DNA of 64,000 bases from Sphingobacterium thalpophilum (GTDB lineage: Bacteria; Bacteroidota; Bacteroidia; Sphingobacteriales; Sphingobacteriaceae), in assembly GCA_945868825.1 (NCBI GenBank), contig CAMBMM010000003.1:1-64000 (forward strand), in the 5' to 3' direction. A program made the translations under genes and the position numbers. The notes below the pieces were generated by a model. That model did not search any database. It was not told the DNA's origin and was given only the letters and a program-made list of their open reading frames with translations. Below are positions 34,269 to 43,042 of the stretch, in pieces. Every line of letters starts with the position of its first letter. The stretch's first letter is position 1.

Positions 34269-35522
34269 TTATATCTTAAATGATTGTTTAATGCTTTCGA
34301 TATAGTCTAGTTTTTCCCAGGTAAATAGCTCTACTTCAATCGTTTTGCTTTCGCCGTTGGCACCAATAAAAATTTTACGCACGGTTTCATTTTTACGTCC
34401 CATATGTCCGTAGGCGGCAGTTTCTGAATACATGGGGGTGCGTAATTTTAAGCGTGTTTCAATACCGTAAGGAGTCATATCGAAAATCTCTTCAACTTTC
34501 TTTGCAATTTCACCATCGCTTAGGGCCACTTTGGCGGTACCGTTGGTATTTACATAAATGCCCATTGGGTTTTTTACACCAATGGCGTACGATACCTGAA
34601 CCAATACCTCATCGCATACGCCGGCAGCCACTAAATTTTTGGCAATATGGCGGGTGGCATAAGCGGCAGAGCGGTCTACTTTCGATGGATCTTTTCCGGA
34701 AAAGGCACCACCACCGTGTGCACCCTTACCGCCATAGGTATCTACTATAATTTTGCGTCCGGTTAAGCCGGTATCGCCGTGTGGGCCACCTATAACAAAT
34801 TTTCCGGTTGGATTGATGTGGTAGATAATTTTATCGGTAAACAAGGCTTGAAGCTCTGGTTTCAGATGCTTTTTTACTCTGGGAATTAATATATTGATGA
34901 TATCTTTTTTGATTTGCTCTTGCATGGCCTTCTCTTCCGCAAAATCATCGTGTTGGGTAGATACTACAATGGCATCAATACGAATGGGTTTGTGGTCGTC
35001 GCTATATTCAATGGTTACTTGCGATTTTGCATCGGGGCGCAAATAGCTAATTTCTTTTCCTTCTCTGCGTAGGGCAGCTAATTCAATTAATAATTTGTGC
35101 GACAAATCGAGTGCCAATGGCATGTAATTGTCGGTTTCATTAGTGGCATAGCCAAACATCATGCCCTGGTCGCCGGCACCTTGATCTAGTTTGTTTTTGC
35201 GCTCAACTCCTTGGTTTATATCGTTAGATTGCTCGTGAATAGCCGATAATATGCCGCAAGAGTTCGCTTCAAACATGTATTCCGATTTGGTATATCCGAT
35301 TTTTCGGATGACTTCTCGGGTAATTTTTTGAACATCTAAATAGGTACTCGATTTTACTTCACCAGCTAAAATTACTTGCCCGGTAGTCACTAAAGTTTCG
35401 CAGGCTACCTTAGAATCGGCATCCCAGGCTAAAAAATTATCAATTAAAGCATCCGAAATTTGATCGGCTACTTTGTCTGGGTGGCCTTCTGATACTGATT
35501 CTGAAGTAAATAAATAAGGCAT
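34269..35522 (-). CDS. metK: S-adenosylmethionine synthase
   Basis: Makes SAM from methionine and ATP (cytoplasm). Signature motifs are [16 protein letters not shown] (about residues 14-29), [16 protein letters not shown] (methionine and ATP site) and the glycine-rich [19 protein letters not shown] (the P-loop-like second signature). 417 residues is the Bacteroidota length. The 177-base gap to the divergent lipid-kinase gene holds no recognised SAM riboswitch. A small membrane-protein gene follows on the same strand. Confidence 0.97.
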   Translation of the reverse strand: MPYLFTSESVSEGHPDKVADQISDALIDNFLAWDADSKVACETLVTTGQVILAGEVKSSTYLDVQKITREVIRKIGYTKSEYMFEANSCGILSAIHEQSNDINQGVERKNKLDQGAGDQGMMFGYATNETDNYMPLALDLSHKLLIELAALRREGKEISYLRPDAKSQVTIEYSDDHKPIRIDAIVVSTQHDDFAEEKAMQEQIKKDIINILIPRVKKHLKPELQALFTDKIIYHINPTGKFVIGGPHGDTGLTGRKIIVDTYGGKGAHGGGAFSGKDPSKVDRSAAYATRHIAKNLVAAGVCDEVLVQVSYAIGVKNPMGIYVNTNGTAKVALSDGEIAKKVEEIFDMTPYGIETRLKLRTPMYSETAAYGHMGRKNETVRKIFIGANGESKTIEVELFTWEKLDYIESIKQSFKI

Positions 35523-35699
35523 TTTTTCTGATTTAAACGTGTTTAACTAAATAAAGCAGAAAATGGAGAGGTTAAATTGGCTGAAAAAACGTAGGGGTTT
35601 TAGCAATTTTTTTACGTGGTTGCAAGCAACTCAAATCGATCCACTTTTTGCATCACAAAAGTACAACAATTTTTAAATTCTTAAATATTTGGCCTTAAT

Positions 35700-36599
35700 T
35701 TGTCTAGAATTAACAAAACAACTCTTTTGAGCAAGCAATTACTTTTCCTCATCAATCCTATAGCTGGCGGTAAATCTAAAACCCGAATACCCGGACTGAT
35801 ACGAGAGCACTTAGATGCTAGTCAATTTGACTATCGTTATCGCTTTACCGAGTATATGGGTCATGCTCGTGAATTGGCCAAGGAAGCTATTGCGCAAGGA
35901 GTAGATATGGTAGTGGCTGTGGGTGGCGATGGTACCATTAATGAGGTAGCCTCTGCTTTGGTAGGTAGCTCGGCAAGTATGGCTATTGTACCCATGGGTT
36001 CGGGCAATGGCTTGGCAACGGCTTTAGGTATTTCGCTTCATCCGGCAAAAGCCATTCAGCAATTAAACACATCTTCGGCGCATTTGGTAGATTCGGCTAG
36101 TATTAACGGTCACCCTATTTTTAATGTAAGTGGTATGGGTTTTGATGCCGAAATAAGTGCTCTTTTTGCTAAAGAAACCGATAGGGGTTTGTGGGGTTAT
36201 ATTAAAAACACGCTTTCGGCCATTATAAAGTATCAACCGCAGGTATATACCCTAGAATTAAATGGTGTGACCTTTCGAAGGACTGCGTTTATGATTAATT
36301 TGGCTAATTCTACTCAGTTTGGAAATAACGCACACATTTCTCCGGAGGCTTCTATTACCGATGGTTTGTTGGATATTTGTGTGGTTAAACCTTTCCCCTT
36401 GTATAAATTTCCGCTATTGGCTTACAGGTTATTTAGTCGTACGGCACATAAATCTTCGTTTATAGAAATTTATAAATCAACAGAAGCCACCATTACTCGT
36501 AGCCAAGAGGGCCCGGTGCATTTAGATGGGGAGCCGATAGTTTTGGGCACTAAATTGCATATTGTATTGCATCCGGCTAGTTTATATTTAATGTATTAG
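35700..36599 (+). CDS. Diacylglycerol kinase family lipid kinase (YegS/BmrU type)
   Basis: Phosphorylates diacylglycerol or a related lipid at the membrane. Motifs: [13 protein letters not shown] (N-terminal loop), [16 protein letters not shown] (the GGDGT nucleotide motif, about residues 80-95) and [13 protein letters not shown]. The second domain has [13 protein letters not shown] and ends with DGEPIV. 299 residues. There is no in-frame ATG: a stop at 35682-35684 leaves only TTG at 35700 or TTG at 35727 ([15 protein letters not shown]). The second gives the more typical N-terminus. It ends 2 bases before the SUI1 gene, so the two are probably co-transcribed. Confidence 0.88.
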   Translation: MSRINKTTLLSKQLLFLINPIAGGKSKTRIPGLIREHLDASQFDYRYRFTEYMGHARELAKEAIAQGVDMVVAVGGDGTINEVASALVGSSASMAIVPMGSGNGLATALGISLHPAKAIQQLNTSSAHLVDSASINGHPIFNVSGMGFDAEISALFAKETDRGLWGYIKNTLSAIIKYQPQVYTLELNGVTFRRTAFMINLANSTQFGNNAHISPEASITDGLLDICVVKPFPLYKFPLLAYRLFSRTAHKSSFIEIYKSTEATITRSQEGPVHLDGEPIVLGTKLHIVLHPASLYLMY

Positions 36600-36601
36600 G
36601 C

Positions 36602-36946
36602 ATGTCAAAAAAGAACAGTTCTTGGGGTGGTATTATGTTTTCTACCGATCCAGATTTTACCTATGAACCTGAAAGAGATTCGGGAGAAGAAACCCTAGCG
36701 CCATCGCAACAAGATTTACGAGTACAGCTCGATCGTAAACAACGGGGTGGCAAATCGGTAACCTTAATTACCGGATTTGTGGGTAGTTCTACCGATTTAG
36801 AAATCCTAGGAAAAAAACTCAAACAAAAATGCGGAGTGGGTGGTAGTGCGAAAGATGGAGAGATTCTAATTCAAGGTGATTTTAGAGAAAAGGTACTGCA
36901 ATTGCTTGTTACCGATGGGTACAAAGTGAAAAAAATAGGCGGCTAG
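36602..36946 (+). CDS. SUI1/eIF1-family translation factor (YciH-like)
   Basis: 114-residue homologue of eIF1/SUI1. A polar N-terminal half ([14 protein letters not shown] and following) precedes the SUI1 domain: [19 protein letters not shown], then [20 protein letters not shown] and [13 protein letters not shown] at the C-terminus. In bacteria this family is thought to modulate initiation fidelity or translation under stress. It follows the lipid kinase gene by 2 bases. Confidence 0.9.
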   Translation: MSKKNSSWGGIMFSTDPDFTYEPERDSGEETLAPSQQDLRVQLDRKQRGGKSVTLITGFVGSSTDLEILGKKLKQKCGVGGSAKDGEILIQGDFREKVLQLLVTDGYKVKKIGG

Positions 36947-37103
36947 TTAATCCACCTAAAAAAGCCTTAAAAGCTTATTTTTAGCAGTTTTTGGCTTAGT
37001 GTTTTCTGTACAATTAGCTATTTTTTTCACTAATTTTTAGCCTAAATTGTTGTAGTTCTTCTTAATTTTAAACGTTTTCTTTACTTATTTGAAAACATAA
37101 TTT

Positions 37104-38708
37104 ATGAGTTACAACGTAATTGCTACCCCCGATTTGTCCTATTTGCAAATCCAAGCTAGCCAACCAGTTTATTATCAACTATCGGCTTCCGAATTAGTGG
37201 CACATGCACTAAAAAATGGCGAAGGTACTTTGGCAGATTCAGGTGCTTTGGCGGTAGATACAGGCAAATTTACGGGTCGCTCTCCCAAAGACCGATTTAT
37301 TGTAGAAGATGAGTTAACCAAAGACGCTGTTTGGTGGGGAGATATCAATCAGAAATTTGATGCGGCCAAATTTGATGCACTCCACCTAAAAGTTGCAGAT
37401 TACCTGGCTCAGCGAACCTTGTACGTACGCGATGCCTATGCGTGTGCCGATCCGGCATATAGGCTTAGTATTCGGGTGCTTACCGAAATGGCTTACCAAA
37501 ACCTATTTGCCCACCACATGTTTCTTAGGCCTATAGCTACTGAGCTAGGTACTGTTCCTGAGTGGACTATTTTGGCAGCTCCAGGATTTATGGCTGAGCC
37601 CGAGATAGATGGCACCCGTCAGCCTAATTTTTGTATACTTAATTTTAGCAAACGCATTATTTTAATTGGCGGTACGGGCTATACCGGCGAAATAAAAAAA
37701 GGAATTTTTGCAGTCTTAAATTTCTTATTGCCACATACCCAAGATGTACTTTCTATGCATTGCTCTATTAATGAAGGTAAAGCGGGCGATACAGCAGTGT
37801 TTTTTGGCTTATCGGGTACGGGCAAAACCACACTTTCTGCCGACCCAGCTAGAGATTTAATAGGCGATGATGAACATGGTTGGAGTGAAAACGCTGTATT
37901 TAATTTTGAGGGTGGATGTTATGCAAAATGTGTAGACCTTAGCCCCGAGAAAGAACCTGAAATTTATAAAGCCATTAAATCTGGGTCTTTATTAGAAAAT
38001 ATCAATTACTTCCCTGGCACCAATACGGTTGATTTTTCGAATATTGAAAAAACAGAAAACACCCGGGTAGCCTATCCCATTGAGTATATAAGCCATGCTA
38101 AGGTGCCCTCTATTGGCCCAGCACCAAAAAATATTTTTTTCTTAACAGCAGATGCATTTGGCGTATTGCCTCCCATTGCAAAACTAACTAGTGCACAAGC
38201 CATGTACCATTTTATTTCGGGCTATACAGCTAAAGTTGCCGGCACAGAGGCCGGTATTGCTGAGCCTCAGGCTACCTTCTCCGCCTGCTTCGGCAAAGCC
38301 TTTATGCCACTTCATCCTACTGTTTATGCGCATTTATTAGGCGAAAAATTAGAAAAAGAGCAAGTAAAGGTTTGGCTAGTTAATACCGGGTGGACGGGCG
38401 GCCCCTATGGTATAGGTACCCGAATGAAACTTGCCTACACTCGAGCTATTATTACGGCGGTACTTACTGGCGAACTAGAAAAAGCTTCGTTTGAGCAAGA
38501 TACTTTATTTGGCTTTGCCATACCAACATCGTGTAGCGGTGTACCCTCAGAAGTATTAAATCCACGCAACACTTGGGCCGATAAGCAGGCCTATGATGCA
38601 AAAGCTAGTGAGTTGGCTCAGGACTTTATTGCCAACTTTACACAATTTGCCAACTTTGCCAATGCCGAAATACGATTGGTTAGCCCAAGAACATCTCTTT
38701 CTGTATAA
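37104..38708 (+). CDS. pckA: Phosphoenolpyruvate carboxykinase (ATP)
   Basis: Converts oxaloacetate and ATP to phosphoenolpyruvate and CO2, the entry to gluconeogenesis. TGRSPKDRFIV (substrate loop), FFGLSGTGKTTLSAD (kinase-1a P-loop, about residues 233-247), LIGDDEHGW (kinase-2 metal site) and NTGWTGGPYGIGTRMK (adenine region) mark the ATP-dependent class. 534 residues is standard. It stands alone between the SUI1 gene (157-base gap) and exbB (206-base gap). No strong terminator was seen after it, only a 12-base palindrome TTGCAATTGCAA followed by A residues. Confidence 0.97.
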   Translation: MSYNVIATPDLSYLQIQASQPVYYQLSASELVAHALKNGEGTLADSGALAVDTGKFTGRSPKDRFIVEDELTKDAVWWGDINQKFDAAKFDALHLKVADYLAQRTLYVRDAYACADPAYRLSIRVLTEMAYQNLFAHHMFLRPIATELGTVPEWTILAAPGFMAEPEIDGTRQPNFCILNFSKRIILIGGTGYTGEIKKGIFAVLNFLLPHTQDVLSMHCSINEGKAGDTAVFFGLSGTGKTTLSADPARDLIGDDEHGWSENAVFNFEGGCYAKCVDLSPEKEPEIYKAIKSGSLLENINYFPGTNTVDFSNIEKTENTRVAYPIEYISHAKVPSIGPAPKNIFFLTADAFGVLPPIAKLTSAQAMYHFISGYTAKVAGTEAGIAEPQATFSACFGKAFMPLHPTVYAHLLGEKLEKEQVKVWLVNTGWTGGPYGIGTRMKLAYTRAIITAVLTGELEKASFEQDTLFGFAIPTSCSGVPSEVLNPRNTWADKQAYDAKASELAQDFIANFTQFANFANAEIRLVSPRTSLSV

Positions 38709-38834
38709 ACAATAAATTAAATTTTCGTGTACACTTGCAATTGCAAAAAAAAATAGTTTTCATTGCATATTATTAGCGACGAAAAAAATTAAGTAACAAA
38801 AGCGTCACTAAGTATTTTTTTAGGTTGAAAAGCA

Positions 38835-38842
38835 TATTTTTG
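38835..38842 (+). promoter_or_regulatory. Candidate -7 element for the exbB-tonB cluster (TATTTTTG)
   Basis: TATTTTTG matches TAnnTTTG and lies 72 bases before the exbB ATG in the 206-base gap after pckA. The -33 region is AT-rich without a clear TTTG. A leader of about 65 bases would result. Confidence 0.35.
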
Positions 38843-38914
38843 TTATCCAGTAAAAAAATAAAAAACTAATTAATTTATAATTTAAACAAAACCAAAAACT
38901 AAAATTTTAAAACA

Positions 38915-39742
38915 ATGGCAAACGCAACCAAAGCAGCAACTGCTAAAAAAGAGAATTCTGGTTCAAATCTTTTTGCAAGTTTATCAATCGTAATCTGTAT
39001 CGTAATAGGTATCATTTTATGGAAATTCGTTATGGGTAATTCTTCAAACTTTGAAGGCGGAGACGCAGAGAACGGTCACCCACTACCAGGCAATTATTTT
39101 GGAATGGTATACAAAGGTGGTGCAGTAGTACCCGTATTAATGGGCTTATTCTTAATGGTAGTAGTATTCTCATTTGAACGTTTCTTTGTAATTAGCAAAG
39201 CTGCAGGTAAAGGCAACGTTGACGCTTTCGTTAAAAAAATCCAAGGCTTTTTAAGCGCTGGTAATATTGACGCTGCTTCTGCAGAGTGCGATAAACAAGA
39301 AGGATCTGTAGCAAATGTGATTAAATCAGGTTTGAAAAAATACAAAGAAGTAGAATCTGAAAAAAATATGGATACTGAGCAAAAATGCTTGGCTATTCAG
39401 AAAGATATAGAAGAAGCTACAGCCTTAGAAATGCCAATGTTAGAGCAAAACTTAACCATTATCGCCACCTTGGTATCTATTGGTACTTTGATGGGTCTAT
39501 TAGGTACTGTAACCGGTATGATTAAAGCCTTCTCGGCTTTAGCAACTGCAGGTGCACCAGATCAATCTCAATTAGCAAATGGTATTTCTGAAGCCTTAAT
39601 TAATACCGCAACTGGTATTGCTACTTCAACTGTAGCCATTGTTATGTACAATGTATTTACTTCTAAAATCGATAAATTAACCTACTCTATCGATGAGGCA
39701 GGTTTCTCTATTGTACAAACTTACGCTAGTACACATAAATAG
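38915..39742 (+). CDS. exbB: MotA/TolQ/ExbB proton-channel family protein
   Basis: Inner-membrane subunit that, with ExbD, uses the proton gradient to energise TonB. 275 residues, three membrane helices: about 22-42, about 76-92, and a C-terminal pair region around 180-240 with the conserved MLEQNLTIIATLVSIGTLMG and GLLGTVTGMIKAFSAL blocks, followed by GISEALINTATGIATSTVAI. It heads the exbB-exbD-exbD-tonB cluster. A terminator-like hairpin lies just after its stop. Confidence 0.92.
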   Translation: MANATKAATAKKENSGSNLFASLSIVICIVIGIILWKFVMGNSSNFEGGDAENGHPLPGNYFGMVYKGGAVVPVLMGLFLMVVVFSFERFFVISKAAGKGNVDAFVKKIQGFLSAGNIDAASAECDKQEGSVANVIKSGLKKYKEVESEKNMDTEQKCLAIQKDIEEATALEMPMLEQNLTIIATLVSIGTLMGLLGTVTGMIKAFSALATAGAPDQSQLANGISEALINTATGIATSTVAIVMYNVFTSKIDKLTYSIDEAGFSIVQTYASTHK

Positions 39743-39756
39743 TTTTTTGTTTATAG

Positions 39757-39788
39757 AATACCCCAAGGCATATCCTTGGGGTATTTAT
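39757..39788 (+). terminator. Hairpin after exbB, terminator or attenuator
   Basis: AATACCCCAAGG pairs with CCTTGGGGTATT (12 base pairs, loop CATAT), followed by only a weak T stretch. It sits between exbB and the first exbD in an otherwise continuous cluster, so partial termination or mRNA 3'-end protection of exbB is likely, giving more ExbB than ExbD. Confidence 0.6.
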
Positions 39789-39837
39789 ATGCATTAACTA
39801 ATCATTTTGTACATTTAATAGTAAAATCAGACATACT

Positions 39838-40452
39838 ATGCCAAGAGTAAAAATTCCAAGAAAAAGTACAGCAATTGACATGACCGCCATGTGTGATGTG
39901 GCTTTCCTATTGCTTACGTTTTTTATCTTAACAGCCACTGCACGTCAGCCTGAACCATTGCCTGTTGATACCCCGGCATCAACTGTAAAAATTAAATTAC
40001 CAGAAACCGATGTAGCCACTGTTACTATAGGTCAGGGTAAAATTTTCTTTGGTGTAAAAGGTCAGCAAATTCGTATAAACATGTTAGATCGTATTTCTAA
40101 ACGCTATAACTTGCAATTTACAGAACAAGAAAAAGTACGTTTTTCTGTAGTAGAAACCTTTGGTGTACCTGTTGCTAATTTAAAGCAGTTTATTTCGCTA
40201 AGTAACGACGAACGTAACCAAGCAGGTTTACAACCCGGTATTCCGGCAGACTCAACCGATAATCAACTGCACGAATGGATCTTGGCTGCTCGGTACGCAA
40301 CTAAAGAGTTAAACAATAAAGATCTACGTTTAAGTATTAAAGGCGATTCTAAAGAAGAATATCCTCAAATAAAAAAGGTTATTGACATTTTTCAGAAGCA
40401 AAAAATCAACAAATTCAGCTTGATTACCTCGTTGAGACAAGCAGAAAAGTAA
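39838..40452 (+). CDS. exbD: ExbD/TolR-family biopolymer transporter, first copy
   Basis: Periplasmically exposed partner of ExbB. A single N-terminal helix carries the functional Asp (STAIDMTAMCDVAFLLLTFF; the Asp of CDVAF aligns with the proton-coupling residue of ExbD). The rest is a periplasmic domain of about 170 residues. 204 residues, longer than the enterobacterial protein (~140) because of an insert in the periplasmic part. 95 bases after exbB and 26 before the second copy. Confidence 0.9.
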   Translation: MPRVKIPRKSTAIDMTAMCDVAFLLLTFFILTATARQPEPLPVDTPASTVKIKLPETDVATVTIGQGKIFFGVKGQQIRINMLDRISKRYNLQFTEQEKVRFSVVETFGVPVANLKQFISLSNDERNQAGLQPGIPADSTDNQLHEWILAARYATKELNNKDLRLSIKGDSKEEYPQIKKVIDIFQKQKINKFSLITSLRQAEK

Positions 40453-40478
40453 AATCGTAAACATCAAACTATAACACG

Positions 40479-41030
40479 ATGGCAGAATTAGATACCTCCT
40501 CCGGTGGCAGTAAAAAAGGTGGAAAAGTTAGAAGTAAGAAGCAATCTACCCGTATAGATTTAACCGCTATGGTTGATTTGGCTTTCTTGCTTATTACCTT
40601 CTTCATGCTTACCACTACCTTAGCAAAACCACAGGCCATGGATTTAGCTATGCCTGATAAAGATGAAGATAAGCCCGAATCAAAATTAGAAATTGCCGAT
40701 AACCGTACTATGACTATTTTGTTGGGTCAAAATAATAGAATAGAGTGGTATATGGGATTAGTGGATAACCCCAAAACACCTACTGTAGATAACTTTGGGC
40801 GTAATGGTATTCGCAAAGCCCTTATCGAAAAAATAAAAGAAGTAAGAGGTATTACCGGCGATCCTAAAAAAGGCTTAATCGTGTTAATTAAACCAAGCGA
40901 TAAGTCTACTTATAGAAATCTGGTAGATATTTTAGATGAAATGAAAATCTCTGATGTGCAAACATACGCCATTGTAGATATCACCAATCCAGAAATTGGA
41001 TTGATGAAACGTGATGGTATTTATAAGTAA
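40479..41030 (+). CDS. exbD: ExbD/TolR-family biopolymer transporter, second copy
   Basis: Second ExbD paralogue, 183 residues. A basic start (GGSKKGGKVRSKKQ) precedes the helix STRIDLTAMVDLAFLLITFF, with the equivalent Asp in MVDLAF. The periplasmic domain ends DISDVQTYAIVDITNPE-like, reading MKISDVQTYAIVDITNPEIG. Sequence outside the helix differs clearly from the first copy, so this is an old duplication; two ExbD genes in tandem are typical of Bacteroidota and could form heteromeric dimers in the ExbB pore. Confidence 0.9.
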   Translation: MAELDTSSGGSKKGGKVRSKKQSTRIDLTAMVDLAFLLITFFMLTTTLAKPQAMDLAMPDKDEDKPESKLEIADNRTMTILLGQNNRIEWYMGLVDNPKTPTVDNFGRNGIRKALIEKIKEVRGITGDPKKGLIVLIKPSDKSTYRNLVDILDEMKISDVQTYAIVDITNPEIGLMKRDGIYK

Positions 41031-41084
41031 AACCGGACGTTTAAATAGTTAGTTTACAGTCCTTTAATCGAAATAAAAGACAAT

Positions 41085-41888
41085 ATGTCAAAATTAGATA
41101 TTTTTAAACTAGAGTGGATTGATTTGGTATTCGCCGGGCGTAACAAAGCCTATGGCGCCTACGAACTTCGTAAGGAAAATCCAAAAACAACCAGCAGAGC
41201 ACTATTAGTAGGTAGCTTGTTGTTTATTGCAGTGGTAACTCTTCCATTAATTATTAGGTTTATTGCTGGTATCATTCCAGATAATTCCGATCAGTTTAAA
41301 CAAACTGAAGTGGTATTGGCAGCGCCACCTCCTATTGATAAAGACACCCCACCACCGCCCCCTGAACCACCCAAACCAAAGGTAGATCAGGTGCGTTTCC
41401 CGCCACCGGTTGTAGTACCTGCCGAAAAAGTGCGTGACGAAGAACCGCCAACTGTAGAGGAATTGAAAAAAGCGGATCCGGGCCAGAAAACAATTGAAGG
41501 TGATCCGAATGCCGAAATTAAAATTGAAGAGCCTGCAGGAAACGCCGAGGTTACAGAAGATAACGGTATTAGAGATTTTGCTAGTGTAGAGGTTATGCCC
41601 GAATTCCCTGGAGGTCAATCAGGTTGGGGTAAATACCTACAAAAAAATATGAAGTATCCACCTATTGCTCGTGAAAACAACATTACCGGTCGTGTAATTG
41701 TGAGTTTTGTAGTAGAGAAAAACGGTAATTTATCAGATATAAAAGTATTAAGAGGAATTGGTGGTGGTTGCGATGAAGAAGCTGTACGAGTGTTGAAAGC
41801 TGCCCCATCTTGGAAACCAGGTATACAAAATGGCCGTTCGGTACGGGTTCAGTACACTATGCCAATTTTCTTCCAATTAGCACAATAG
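41085..41888 (+). CDS. tonB: TonB family energy transducer
   Basis: Spans the periplasm and transmits energy to outer-membrane TonB-dependent receptors. 267 residues: a cytoplasmic segment (FAGRNKAYGAYELRKENP), one membrane helix (about residues 42-62), a proline-rich spacer (APPPIDKDTPPPPPEPPKPK, about 82-101) and a C-terminal TonB domain (EFPGGQSGWGKYLQKNMKYP, GRVIVSFVVEKNGNLSDIKV, SWKPGIQNGRSVRVQYTMPI). It directly follows the two exbD genes (54-base gap). A terminator hairpin lies 30 bases after its stop, inside the next gene. Confidence 0.94.
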   Translation: MSKLDIFKLEWIDLVFAGRNKAYGAYELRKENPKTTSRALLVGSLLFIAVVTLPLIIRFIAGIIPDNSDQFKQTEVVLAAPPPIDKDTPPPPPEPPKPKVDQVRFPPPVVVPAEKVRDEEPPTVEELKKADPGQKTIEGDPNAEIKIEEPAGNAEVTEDNGIRDFASVEVMPEFPGGQSGWGKYLQKNMKYPPIARENNITGRVIVSFVVEKNGNLSDIKVLRGIGGGCDEEAVRVLKAAPSWKPGIQNGRSVRVQYTMPIFFQLAQ

Positions 41889-41894
41889 TTTTTC

Positions 41895-42119
41895 ATGACT
41901 AATTACGTTGCTGATTCTAAACAGAAATCGCCTATTGGGCGATTTCTGTTTTTTTTAAAGCTCTTGATGTTTTCTTTTTATCTCATTTTGGGCTTGCTCG
42001 TAATTTTTTGGAAAGAGCTACCCATAGATATTTCGCAAAACTATCGGATACTTTTTGGCGTTGTACTCATAGTATATTCCTTTTTTAGGTTTATCCGAAT
42101 AAAACAAGAAAGCGTATAA
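41895..42119 (+). CDS. Small membrane protein of the TonB cluster
   Basis: 74 residues with a basic N-terminal patch (KQKSPIGRF) and two hydrophobic helices (about residues 22-41 and 52-66). Not assigned to a named family. It starts 6 bases after tonB and ends 2 bases before the lipoprotein gene, so the spacing alone argues that it is a true gene. Codons 9-19 form a terminator-like hairpin in the mRNA (see 41920-41954), an unusual double use of coding sequence. Confidence 0.7.
   Translation: MTNYVADSKQKSPIGRFLFFLKLLMFSFYLILGLLVIFWKELPIDISQNYRILFGVVLIVYSFFRFIRIKQESV
41920..41954 (+). terminator. Terminator-like hairpin inside a coding sequence
   Basis: CAGAAATCGCC pairs with GGCGATTTCTG (11 base pairs) around a 5-base loop and is followed by T8. 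It has all the parts of a Rho-independent terminator yet lies within codons 9-20 of the 41895 gene, encoding KSPIGRFLFF. It would end most tonB transcripts and make expression of the three genes beyond depend on readthrough or ribosome movement. Confidence 0.7.
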
Positions 42120-42121
42120 GT

Positions 42122-43024
42122 ATGAATACCAACCGTATTTTCTGGGCATTGGGCTTGTTGGTTCTATCTTTTTTTGGAGCTTGCCAAAGCAAAAGTACCG
42201 TACAAGATTATACGCATGGGCGTACAAGCTTGGTGGTAGATGAAAGTTTGGCTCCAATTATAGAAGACCAATTGCTAATTTTTCAAAGCGTTTATCCAGA
42301 GGTACAGGTAAGCACGCTTTACAAACCAGAGAACGAATTGCTTAAATTTTTGCTTACCGATAGTATTCGGGTAGCTGTAATGGCCAGAACGCTAACTCCC
42401 CAAGAAGCCAAATTTTATGAGCAAAAACAAATTAAAATAAGGGTAACACGCTTTGCAATTGATGGCATTGCTTTAATTACCAATATCAATAATACAGATA
42501 GTTTACTAAGCGAAAACGATATTATAAACCTCATGCAGGGCAAAGCAAGTGCTATTAAAAGTTTAGTTTTCGACAACCCAAATTCAAGTACCGTACGCTA
42601 TTTAAAAGAATTGGCAAAAGTGAATTCCCTGCCTAGCAAAGGAATATATGCGCTGAAAACTAATCCCGAGGTAATTACTTATGTAGCCACACATCCAGGT
42701 AGTATTGGGGTGGTGGGCGTAAACTGGTTAATGCAACCCGATGCAAGTATTAGCGATGCTGTAGAGCAATTAAAAATAATGGGGGTATGCAAGGGCAATC
42801 GTAAAAATGATGCTACAAGTTACTTTAAACCCACTCAAAGCGATTTAGCTTTGGGAAATTACCCATTAATGCGTAATTTGTACCTCATTAACTGTGAGGG
42901 AGGCCCCGGACCGGGAACAGGTTTTACAAGCTTTGTTGCCGGTGAACGTGGTCAGCGCATTGTATTAAAGTCTGGCTTGCTGCCCGATAGTATCCCGCCC
43001 AGAGAAGTGATAATTAGAAAGTAG
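42122..43024 (+). CDS. PstS-like substrate-binding lipoprotein
   Basis: 300 residues with a lipoprotein-type start (FWALGLLVLSFFGACQ, acylated Cys at about residue 21). The mature part resembles the phosphate-binding PstS/PBP type II fold: LVVDESLAPIIEDQLLIFQ, VAVMARTLTPQEAKFYEQ and a FAIDGIALITNINN block match the pattern of PstS proteins, and GPGTGFTSFVAGERGQRIVLKSGL matches their C-terminus. No PstCAB transporter genes are nearby. Its position in the TonB cluster and anchoring to a membrane suggest a role linked to outer-membrane uptake or envelope sensing. Phosphate binding is unproven. Confidence 0.75.
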   Translation: MNTNRIFWALGLLVLSFFGACQSKSTVQDYTHGRTSLVVDESLAPIIEDQLLIFQSVYPEVQVSTLYKPENELLKFLLTDSIRVAVMARTLTPQEAKFYEQKQIKIRVTRFAIDGIALITNINNTDSLLSENDIINLMQGKASAIKSLVFDNPNSSTVRYLKELAKVNSLPSKGIYALKTNPEVITYVATHPGSIGVVGVNWLMQPDASISDAVEQLKIMGVCKGNRKNDATSYFKPTQSDLALGNYPLMRNLYLINCEGGPGPGTGFTSFVAGERGQRIVLKSGLLPDSIPPREVIIRK

Positions 43025-43042
43025 AATAAAACAAAACGAACC

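Noticed and set aside
34454-34750. 98-codon plus-strand frame opposite metK
   Set aside because: His/Arg-rich shadow of conserved metK coding sequence without any recognisable features.
35523-35699. SAM riboswitch upstream of metK
   Set aside because: No conserved SAM-I or SAM-II core elements or terminator/antiterminator stems were found in the 177-base gap.
38733-38746. Palindrome TTGCAATTGCAA followed by A residues after pckA
   Set aside because: Too short a stem for a terminator on the plus strand, with A and not T after it; probably chance in AT-rich sequence.
41247-41618. 123-codon minus-strand frame opposite tonB
   Set aside because: It is the complement of the proline-rich spacer and TonB domain; the predicted protein is rich in Arg, Trp and Phe with no family pattern.
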